Assembly: GCA_963815445.1 (NCBI GenBank)
Contig: CAWFGV010000008.1
Coordinates: forward strand, 1 to 64,000
Length of the DNA stretch: 64,000 bases
Direction of reading: 5' to 3'
From: JANLYC01 sp963815445
GTDB taxonomy: Bacteria > Actinomycetota > Actinomycetes > Propionibacteriales > Nocardioidaceae
Shown here: positions 41,337 through 47,334 of the stretch, in pieces
Layout of the letters: each line of letters starts with the position of its first letter
How positions within the stretch are numbered: position 1 is the first letter of the stretch
Notes under the pieces: generated by a model
The model's input: the letters and a program-made list of their open reading frames with translations, nothing else
What the model was told of the DNA's origin: nothing
The model's database searches: none
Program-made: the position numbers and the translations under genes

Positions 41337-41734
41337 CAGCGCACCGTGGCCTTGCTCATCCCGAGCACCTTCTGGTCGGCGTTGGTCACCGTCAGATCGA
41401 TCGTGGCGACACCGTCCACGACGGACTTCACCACCCCGGCCACGGTCACGGTGGTGCCACTGTCGTCGTCCGGGACGATCACCGGCTTGGTGAAGCGAGC
41501 GCCGAGGCTGAGCACGGCCGCGGGATCCCCCACCCACGCCGCCACGGCGTTCCCGGCCAGGGCGAGGGTGTACATGCCATGAGCGATCACACCGGGCAAC
41601 CCCACCGACGTGGCGACCCGGTCACTCCAGTGGATCGGGTTGAAGTCGCCGGACGCCCCGGCATAGCGGACCAGGTCCGTACGTCGTACGTCGTACGACG
41701 CCGGCTCGAAGGCGTACCCCGGCTCCCAGGTCAT
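41333..41734 (-). CDS. hadB: MaoC-like (R)-hydratase, HadB type
   Basis: 133-residue hotdog-fold dehydratase subunit. The hydratase-2 motif with catalytic Asp and His is seen as YAGASGDFNPIHWSD. It probably forms a heterodimer with the adjacent HadA-like protein in fatty acid (FAS-II type) elongation. ATG overlaps hadA by 4 bp. This rpmG-hadA-hadB order is conserved near secE/nusG in mycobacteria. Confidence 0.88.
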   Translation of the reverse strand: MTWEPGYAFEPASYDVRRTDLVRYAGASGDFNPIHWSDRVATSVGLPGVIAHGMYTLALAGNAVAAWVGDPAAVLSLGARFTKPVIVPDDDSGTTVTVAGVVKSVVDGVATIDLTVTNADQKVLGMSKATVRC

Positions 41735-42156
41735 GCGGCACCGTCCTCGACCGGGGCCCGATGGACCAGGGTCGCGAACGCTGTAGCCACCGCTTCACCC
41801 TCGACCGTGGTGATCTCGGTGCGCGTGCCGATCATGTCCATACCCGCAGCAGCGCGCAACGAGTCGACCGTGATCGTGGCGGTCAGCACGTCCCCGGCCC
41901 TGACCGGCCTCGTGTACTCGAACCGCTGGTCGCCATGGACGACGTTCCGGAGCTCGATCCCCACGCTCGGGTCGGTCATCAGCTGCGTCATCGCGCCGAA
42001 GGCGACGACGATCGGGAACGTCAGCGGTGCGGTGTCGCCGCCGTCGAGGGCAGGTGAGCCGACGGCGGTGGCGAACTCGGCGATCTTCTCCCGGCTGACG
42101 GCGTACGGCCGCGTCGGGTCGAACGTGCGGCCCGCAAGGCCGGGGTCGAGGGACAT
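41731..42156 (-). CDS. hadA: FAS1-like dehydratase, HadA type
   Basis: 141 residues, hotdog fold, MaoC N-terminal-like domain (YAVSREKIAEFATAVGSPAL, FPIVVAFGAMTQLM). HadA lacks the catalytic His/Asp pair and supports chain binding in HadAB. ATG 42156 precedes MSLDPGLAGRTFDP; seven codons earlier another start is possible. Confidence 0.85.
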   Translation of the reverse strand: MSLDPGLAGRTFDPTRPYAVSREKIAEFATAVGSPALDGGDTAPLTFPIVVAFGAMTQLMTDPSVGIELRNVVHGDQRFEYTRPVRAGDVLTATITVDSLRAAAGMDMIGTRTEITTVEGEAVATAFATLVHRAPVEDGAA

Positions 42157-42178
42157 GGCCAAGACGCTACCAAGCACG

Positions 42179-42208
42179 AAACCCGCACCTGCCAGGCAGA
42201 TGCGGGTT
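42179..42208. terminator. Hairpin between rpmG and hadA
   Basis: AACCCGCA with TGCGGGTT and an inner CTGCC/GGCAG stem, 55 bp after rpmG and before hadA. Partial terminator or processing site. Confidence 0.5.
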
Positions 42209-42262
42209 GACCGAGCGCGATCGGCAGACCACGGGTCAGCGGGCGGCAGGGGGCGGCAGTGG

Positions 42263-42433
42263 TCAGCGGGTCTCGCGGTGCGCGCGGTGACACCGGCAGC
42301 GCGGGCAGTACTTCTTCAGCTCGAGCCGGTCGGGGTCGTTGCGCCGGTTCTTGCGCGTGATGTAGTTGCGCTCTTTGCACTCGGTGCACGCCATCGTGAT
42401 CTTGGGGCGGATGTCTGAGCTCTTGCTGGCCAC
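42263..42433 (-). CDS. rpmG: 50S ribosomal protein L33
   Basis: 56 residues from GTG 42433 (MASKSSDIRPKITMACTECK). Both zinc-binding CxxC pairs (CTEC and CPRC) are kept, so this is the zinc-containing type. It ends HRAHRETR, typical of the class with a Lys/Arg-rich body (NYITRKNRRNDPDRLELKKY). Short tandem repeats lie just upstream. Confidence 0.95.
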   Translation of the reverse strand: MASKSSDIRPKITMACTECKERNYITRKNRRNDPDRLELKKYCPRCRCHRAHRETR

Positions 42434-42475
42434 GGGATTGCCTCGTCTCGAAGGAACTGGGTTGTTGCGGTCCTG

Positions 42476-42511
42476 CTGGTCGTGCTGGTCGCGCTGGTCG
42501 TGCGGGTCGTG
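42476..42511. repeat. 9-bp tandem repeat upstream of rpmG
   Basis: Four near-identical copies of CTGGTCGTG in a row (variants CTGGTCGCG and CGGGTCGTG) between tRNA-Met and rpmG; non-coding. Confidence 0.6.
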
Positions 42512-42534
42512 CGGTGCTGCTGTCGTGCGGTGCG

Positions 42535-42611
42535 TGGTAGCGGGGGCGGGACTTGAACCCGCGACACCACGATTATGAGCCGTGTGCTCTGACCACCTGA
42601 GCTACCCCGCC
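42535..42611 (-). tRNA. tRNA-Met (CAT anticodon, elongator)
   Basis: Acceptor GGCGGGG/CCCCGCT (G1-U72), anticodon arm CACGGCTCATAATCGTG, T-arm GCGGGTTCAAGTCCCGC. The 3' ACCA is encoded. Pairing at 1-72 and the lack of the initiator GGGCCC stem point to the elongator form. Confidence 0.93.
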
Positions 42612-42679
42612 GCCGGACTCGGGGCGCTCACCCGGACGACCACGTCTGCGGTCCCGATCGGGTGAGGCTCCGACTCCAG

Positions 42680-42752
42680 AGCCCCAATACGGAATCGAAC
42701 CGTAGACCTTCTCCTTACCATGGAGACGCTCTACCGACTGAGCTATTGGGGC
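42680..42752 (-). tRNA. tRNA-Thr (GGT anticodon)
   Basis: 73 nt: acceptor GCCCCAAT/ATTGGGGC, anticodon arm GTCTCCATGGTAAGGAGAA with anticodon GGT, T-arm ACGGTTCGATTCCGT. CCA is not encoded. 68 bp upstream of tRNA-Met on the same strand. Confidence 0.93.
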
Positions 42753-42764
42753 AAGCGACGTATG

Positions 42765-42795
42765 AGAATACACAGCCTCGCGCCCGGAGTGTTAA
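42765..42795 (-). promoter_or_regulatory. Possible promoter of the tRNA-Thr/tRNA-Met/rpmG unit
   Basis: TTAACA (42790-42795) and TATTCT (42765-42770) with a 19-base spacer on the minus strand. Spacer is long, so weak. Confidence 0.3.
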
Positions 42796-42865
42796 TCGGA
42801 CCGAGCAGCCGGTTTGCGTCATCTCTGGCATAGCGGAAGCGTCGGTCGCTGCCTACGCTCGCAGC

Positions 42866-43726
42866 ATGACCGACGCCACCCGGCCTGCGACATCTGCGGC
42901 CGCAGCGCATGCCACCTCTGTGGCCCCGTCCGAAGCGCATACGTACGCCGACCGACCGGTGCGCATCGCCCTCCAGCTGCAACCCCAACACGCCGACTAC
43001 CCGGCGATCCGGCGCACCGTGGCCGAGGCGGAGGCGATCGGGGTCGACATCGTCTTCACCTGGGACCATTTCTACCCCCTGCACGGCGACGCGGACGGCA
43101 AGCACTTCGAATGCTGGAGCATGCTCGCGGCCTGGGCGGAAGCGACCGAGTCGGTCGAGCTCGGTGCGCTGGTCACCTGCAACAGCTACCGCAACCCGGA
43201 CCTCCTGGCCGATATGGCCCGCACCGTCGACCACATCAGCGACGGCCGGCTCATCTTCGGCATCGGCTCCGGCTGGTTCGAAAGGGACTACGACTCCTAC
43301 GGCTACGAGTTCGGCACTGCCGGAAGGCGTCTGGACGCCCTCGGTGAGTCTTTGCCGCGCATCAAGAAGCGCCTCGAGGTACTCAACCCGAGCCCGACCC
43401 GCCGGCTCCCGATCCTGATCGGGGGTGGTGGCGAAAGGAAGACGCTGCGGCTCGTCGCCACCTACGCCGACATCTGGCACGGCTTCGGCACTGCGGAGAC
43501 CGTGGCGCACAAGCATGAGGTCCTCGACGCCTGGTGCGACAAGGTCGGTCGAGACCCGGCAGGCATCGAGCGCTCAGCCGCCGTACCCGGGAAGGAGGTC
43601 GCCGAAGGAGCACCTGCGCTGTATGACGTAGGGACCCGGTTGTTCACCGTGTCGGTCAGTGGCCCCGACCACGATCTCGGTCCGATCCGGGAGGCCGTGG
43701 CCTGGCGCGACAAGGTGAACGCATGA
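42866..43726 (+). CDS. LLM-class F420-dependent oxidoreductase
   Basis: 286 residues, luciferase-like TIM-barrel oxidoreductase. F420-family features include the early TWDHFYPL segment, LGALVTCNSYRNPDLLADMA, DGRLIFGIGSGWFERDYDSYG and LPILIGGGGERKTLRLVATYAD. Substrate unknown. ATG 42866 starts MTDATRPATSAAA with a low-complexity Ala/Thr N-terminus. Nearest neighbours are tRNA genes (divergent) and the two-component system. Confidence 0.88.
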   Translation: MTDATRPATSAAAAHATSVAPSEAHTYADRPVRIALQLQPQHADYPAIRRTVAEAEAIGVDIVFTWDHFYPLHGDADGKHFECWSMLAAWAEATESVELGALVTCNSYRNPDLLADMARTVDHISDGRLIFGIGSGWFERDYDSYGYEFGTAGRRLDALGESLPRIKKRLEVLNPSPTRRLPILIGGGGERKTLRLVATYADIWHGFGTAETVAHKHEVLDAWCDKVGRDPAGIERSAAVPGKEVAEGAPALYDVGTRLFTVSVSGPDHDLGPIREAVAWRDKVNA

Positions 43727-43876
43727 GGCCGACCTCGAGGGGATGGAGCGCTCGTGGCTGCGCTGCGTAGCCGTTGAGCCGGCCGCTGCTGCTCGGGGGG
43801 ATTGCGCAGCGGTGACAGCTTGAACGGACAGCGCAGCCACGAGACGTGGGGGTCGGCGCCTGCCGTGACTGGGAGT

Positions 43877-44152
43877 TCAGCCAGACTTGGCGGCACCGAG
43901 ACTGAGCACATAGACGTCGACGGAGCCCGACGCCCACACCTCTGAGGAGACGTGGTCACCAGCACGGGCGGACACGGTCAGGTTCGAGATTCCGGAGCCA
44001 TTCGGCGCTGCCGGTCCGGCGTCGTGCTGTGCCGCCGACCGCGACGGCGAGACCCTGCGAACGGCCGGTTCGTGGTGCCGACCGAGGAGCCCTCCGCTCA
44101 CGAGTCCGCCGGTGGACGAGAGCAGTGAGGGCCGACTAACCGAACTGGACAC
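43877..44152 (-). CDS. Small ORF downstream of the two-component system
   Basis: 91 residues from GTG 44152, behind AAAGAGG at a good distance. Ser/Gly/His-rich N-terminus followed by a strand-like C-terminus (SNLTVSARAGDHVSSEVWAS, GSVDVYVLSL). I do not recognise it. Third codon positions are mostly G/C. It follows the histidine kinase on the same strand, and five GTGAC-type half-sites lie between them. It could be the main target of the system. Coding status is not certain. No gene is seen in 43727-43876. Confidence 0.4.
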   Translation of the reverse strand: MSSSVSRPSLLSSTGGLVSGGLLGRHHEPAVRRVSPSRSAAQHDAGPAAPNGSGISNLTVSARAGDHVSSEVWASGSVDVYVLSLGAAKSG

Positions 44153-44241
44153 GCGAACCTCTTTCGGACCGGTGCCTCTGTCAGCACCTTTCCGCAAGCA
44201 TCGCGGGTCTGAGGGTGCCATCCCGTCCACATGACAGCCCT

Positions 44242-44299
44242 GTCACGCGACGGTCACCCAACCGTCAGGCTCGTGCCGGATCCGTCACCAGACCGTCAC
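44242..44299 (-). promoter_or_regulatory. 11-bp-phased GTGAC direct repeats (response-regulator-like sites)
   Basis: On the minus strand GTGAC/CTGAC half-sites occur at 44295-44299 and 44284-44288 (11 bp apart) and at 44264-44268, 44253-44257 and 44242-44246 (11 bp apart each). OmpR/PhoB-type regulators bind head-to-tail half-sites with just this 11-bp phase. They lie 90-147 bp upstream of the small ORF and overlap the kinase 3' end. Confidence 0.55.
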
Positions 44300-45418
44300 G
44301 CTGCGCGCGCGACCGTTCGGGGTCGGCGCGGCCACGGGCACCGTGAACACGACGTCTGCCCCGCCTTCGTCAGCCCGGCTGGCGTAGGCATCGCCCCCGT
44401 GGGCGTTGGCCGCCGCCTTCACATACGGAAGTCCCAAGCCGGTTCCCGACGTGTAGGCGCCCCCGCGCCAGAATCGGCGGAACACGTGCTCCAAGGCATC
44501 CGTGTCGATGCCGGACCCGCCATCGGCGACCCCGAGCACCACAACATCTCCGCGCGGATCCATGCCACAGTGCAGCCTGACCGGATCGTCGCGATCGGTG
44601 GCCCGGATCGCGTTCTCGAGCAGCGCGTCGAGACATCTCCTGACGACCTCGCCGTCAGCAAGGCCGACGAGCTGCGGCTCACAGTCGATTCGCCAGTCAC
44701 GCACCAGGGTGGTCGACCATCGCGAGAAGACGTCATTGACGAGCGCACTCAGGTCGCAACGGGTCAGGACCAGGGTCCGACTTTGTTCGAGCTTGGTGAT
44801 CGTCAGGAGATCCGCAGCCATCTGCGCCAGCCGATCCAGCTCACCGAGGACGATCTCGGCGTCCGCGGAGAACGCAGGGTCGTCGCTCTGCTCCACCATG
44901 AGCTCGACGTGACCACGGGCGATCGTCAACGGCGTCCGCAGGGCGTGGGCCGTGTCTCGGGCGTAGTCGTGCTCACGCAGCCGACTGTCTCGCTCAGCCA
45001 GGTGCAGGTGCTGCACCTGAGACAGGAGCGTGGCCCGACGTCGGGCATGAAACACCATGGCGATCAGAATCGTCGGCATCAGAACGGCCTCGGAGGCCTC
45101 GTTGACGTCGATCAGACCCTGCAACCACTGCGTGACGAGAATTCCACCCGTGCCAACGATGAGGTAGAGCAGCGCCAGGATCGTCACATTCAGCGACCAC
45201 ACGCGGTAGCCGTAGACGGCTGCGAAAAGGACGAAGATCAGGTGGTACGGGATCGTCGCCGCCTCGCCGAGCTGCCACATGAGCAACAGGCCGGACAGCG
45301 AGCCGACGACGAAGATCGCATCGACGAGGGGATCAATCCAGTGGCCGTCAGACCGGTCGCCACCTTCCCGAGCCGGCGAAGGTGCGGTCGTGATCTGTGC
45401 GGTGGTCGCGAGCGCCAT
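44285..45418 (-). CDS. Sensor histidine kinase
   Basis: 377 residues. About three to four N-terminal TM helices (DAIFVVGSLSGLLLMW, LIFVLFAAVYGYRVW, VTILALLYLIVGTGGILV, VLMPTILIAMVFHAR) without a large extracellular domain, then a HisKA domain and HATPase. The phospho-His lies in DTAHALRTPLT, where most kinases have SHELRTP; the N, G1 and G2 boxes are LLENAIRA, GVADGGSGI and GTGLGLPYV. ATG 45418 is one base after the response regulator stop. Ligand unknown; the lack of a periplasmic domain suggests membrane or intramembrane sensing. Confidence 0.9.
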   Translation of the reverse strand: MALATTAQITTAPSPAREGGDRSDGHWIDPLVDAIFVVGSLSGLLLMWQLGEAATIPYHLIFVLFAAVYGYRVWSLNVTILALLYLIVGTGGILVTQWLQGLIDVNEASEAVLMPTILIAMVFHARRRATLLSQVQHLHLAERDSRLREHDYARDTAHALRTPLTIARGHVELMVEQSDDPAFSADAEIVLGELDRLAQMAADLLTITKLEQSRTLVLTRCDLSALVNDVFSRWSTTLVRDWRIDCEPQLVGLADGEVVRRCLDALLENAIRATDRDDPVRLHCGMDPRGDVVVLGVADGGSGIDTDALEHVFRRFWRGGAYTSGTGLGLPYVKAAANAHGGDAYASRADEGGADVVFTVPVAAPTPNGRARSVTVW

Positions 45419-45419
45419 G

Positions 45420-46082
45420 TCAAACGACGAGCGCATAGCCGACGTTGCGGATCGTCTCGATGTGAGACGTCCCGAGCTTGAGCCTCAACCGTCGTACGGC
45501 GACGTCGACAACGTTGCTACCCGGGTCGAAGTCCATCCCCCAGACCTCGTGCAGGAGGTCCTCTCGCGAGCAGACCACGCCTGGTCGGTCCATCAGCCGC
45601 TTGACCAGCATGAACTCGCGTTGGGTCAGCTCGATCGTGCGATCGTCGATCGTGAGCGCTCGTCGTTGGATGTCGAGGTAGAGGCCCCGCACGCGGATAC
45701 CGGTCTGAGCGCCGGCCCGGGGGGCGCCGTCCAGTCTGACGCGGACGCGCGCCTGCAGCTCACGGACGGCGAACGGCTTAGGCATGTAGTCGACCGCACC
45801 ACGCTCGATGCACTCGGCCTTCATGTCGGCGTCCTCGATCGCGGACAGGACGATCACGGGCTGGGTGTTGCGGTGCTCCATGATCGCGTTCAGGACGGAG
45901 ACTCCGGAGAGGTCCGGCAACATGAGATCCAGCAGGATCAGGTCCCAGGTCTGCTCCGTTGCCAGGCGCAGGCCGTCCAGAGCAGTGGCGGCGCCGGTGA
46001 CGTGGTGCCCAGCATTTTCCAGCACCCGTCGCACCAGCTGCCTCACCCCTGCTTCATCGTCGATGCACAGAATCCGAGCCAT
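45420..46082 (-). CDS. OmpR-family response regulator
   Basis: 220 residues. Receiver domain with acidic pair IDDEAG, phospho-Asp in LILLDLMLPD and conserved Lys in MPKPFAVRE, followed by a winged-helix DNA-binding domain (RALTIDDRTIELTQREFMLV, VVDVAVRRLRLKLG). ATG 46082 is preceded by GAGGGGA. Encoded before the kinase. Its likely targets include the phased repeats at 44242-44299. Confidence 0.93.
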   Translation of the reverse strand: MARILCIDDEAGVRQLVRRVLENAGHHVTGAATALDGLRLATEQTWDLILLDLMLPDLSGVSVLNAIMEHRNTQPVIVLSAIEDADMKAECIERGAVDYMPKPFAVRELQARVRVRLDGAPRAGAQTGIRVRGLYLDIQRRALTIDDRTIELTQREFMLVKRLMDRPGVVCSREDLLHEVWGMDFDPGSNVVDVAVRRLRLKLGTSHIETIRNVGYALVV

Positions 46083-46185
46083 CAAGTCCCCTCGAGACAG
46101 TGAGTCGATGGCGAAAACCTCGCAATCCACCCACGCCAAGTCTGGAAGGTGCAGCGTCCCGGCGGGGGCAAATGCCGGATCTTGC

Positions 46186-46199
46186 CTGAGAAATCTCAG
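46186..46199. promoter_or_regulatory. Inverted repeat upstream of the response regulator
   Basis: CTGAGA-AA-TCTCAG, perfect 6-bp arms, 104 bp before the regulator start. Possible operator. Confidence 0.35.
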
Positions 46200-46331
46200 A
46201 TATCAGCCGAATGGCCCATGAAATACTTACCGGCCGTAACGGACACCTCTCTCTGGGTTGACACAGCCTGCCGCTGCGCCTGACCTCGACGACCAGAACA
46301 GCGCCCGGTCCGAGGACCGAGCGCTGTGCCG

Positions 46332-46413
<82 letters not shown>

Positions 46414-46526
46414 AGTGCCGCGCGGAGTTGGTGACTCATCCGCAGCGAGCAGCAAGGATACCCCTAGCCCAGGGGTCAGATGCAAAGCGCCCTCAGTGGC
46501 GCGCGACGACGTGAAAGGCTGGACGC

Positions 46527-47021
46527 ATGGCCGCTGACGCTTCCTTCGACATCGTGAGCAAGATCGACCACCAGGAGGTCGACAACGCGCTCAACCAGGC
46601 CGCCAAGGAGATCTCTCAGCGGTTCGACTTCAAGAACACCGGCGCAAGCATCGGGTGGCACGGCGACGCCTCGATCACCGTGACGGCGAACGCCGATGAG
46701 CGCGCGCTGGCGGTCGTCGACGTGTTCAAGGAGAAGCTGATCAAGCGCCAGCTGTCGCTGAAGATCCTCGACGTGGGTGAGCCCCGGACCTCGGGCAAGG
46801 AGGTCAAGGTCGACATCGACCTGAAGGAAGGTATCTCGCAGGAACAGGCGAAGAAGGTCTCCAAGCTGATCCGTGACGAAGGCCCGAAAGGCGTGAAGGT
46901 CCAGGTGCAGGGCGAGGAGCTGCGAGTGACGAGCAAGAAACGCGATGACCTCCAGACGGTCATCGCACTCGTCAAGGAGCAGGACTACGACTTCGCTCTT
47001 CAGTTCAGCAACTACCGCTGA
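46527..47021 (+). CDS. yajQ: YajQ-family nucleotide-binding protein
   Basis: 164 residues, normal for the family. Starts MAADASFDIVSKIDHQEVDN and ends YDFALQFSNYR, both hallmarks, with the duplicated ferredoxin-like fold and FDFKNTGASI. YajQ proteins bind nucleotides (cyclic di-GMP in some bacteria); the role here is unknown. Single gene, 79 bp before the GNDWE peptide gene. Confidence 0.93.
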   Translation: MAADASFDIVSKIDHQEVDNALNQAAKEISQRFDFKNTGASIGWHGDASITVTANADERALAVVDVFKEKLIKRQLSLKILDVGEPRTSGKEVKVDIDLKEGISQEQAKKVSKLIRDEGPKGVKVQVQGEELRVTSKKRDDLQTVIALVKEQDYDFALQFSNYR

Positions 47022-47036
47022 CATTGCGCGCCCGCT

Positions 47037-47079
47037 GTGCAAAACTGACCCTACTCATTTATCCTCCCGTCTCGACGGG
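47037..47079 (+). promoter_or_regulatory. Predicted promoter and palindrome of the GNDWE peptide gene
   Basis: GTGCAA (47037-47042), 17 bases, TATCCT (47060-47065). A perfect CCCGTC-TC-GACGGG palindrome (47066-47079) falls at the expected transcription start, where a repressor could act. GGAG lies 6 bases before the ATG. Confidence 0.45.
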
Positions 47080-47100
47080 GCGCACACCGATGGAGATGTC

Positions 47101-47325
47101 ATGAGGAAGCGGCTGATCGCGCTCGCCGCGGCCACTTGCGCGGCCCTGATCTGCTGGGGAAGCGTCGGCTCCGCTGCTTCGCACGCCGGCGGAAACGACT
47201 GGGAGTTCGCCCCCCGCTCATCCCACGCCAAGGCCGGTAACGACTGGGAGCTCACGACCACCCAGTCCCGCGGCAACGACTGGGAGCTCACGACCACCCA
47301 GTCCCGCGGCAACGACTGGGAGTAG
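47101..47325 (+). CDS. Small exported peptide with GNDWE repeats
   Basis: 74 residues. A Sec signal peptide (MRKRLIALAAATCAALICWG) with likely cleavage after SAASHA leaves a ~45-residue mature peptide made of repeats: GNDWEFAPRSSHAKA, then GNDWELTTTQSR twice, then a final GNDWE. All four Asp-Trp-Glu units are identical. There is no lipobox and no Cys in the mature part. Ribosome-binding GGAG is well placed. The next gene starts 10 bp later on the same strand, so the two are probably co-expressed. Function unknown; a signal peptide for the adjoining sensor is a hypothesis. Confidence 0.8.
   Translation: MRKRLIALAAATCAALICWGSVGSAASHAGGNDWEFAPRSSHAKAGNDWELTTTQSRGNDWELTTTQSRGNDWE
47239..47322 (+). 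repeat. 36-bp tandem repeat inside the peptide gene
   Basis: Two exact 36-bp copies (47239-47274, 47275-47310) and a 12-bp partial copy. In frame, each copy adds one GNDWELTTTQSR unit, so copy number can vary without breaking the gene. Confidence 0.95.
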
Positions 47326-47334
47326 TCCCTCCGA

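Noticed and set aside
47239..47322. CRISPR array
   Set aside because: The repeats are directly adjacent with no spacers and are in frame within a coding sequence.
47101..47325. RiPP precursor with modifying enzymes
   Set aside because: There is a classical Sec signal peptide and no radical-SAM, YcaO, lanthipeptide or peptidase-transporter gene nearby.
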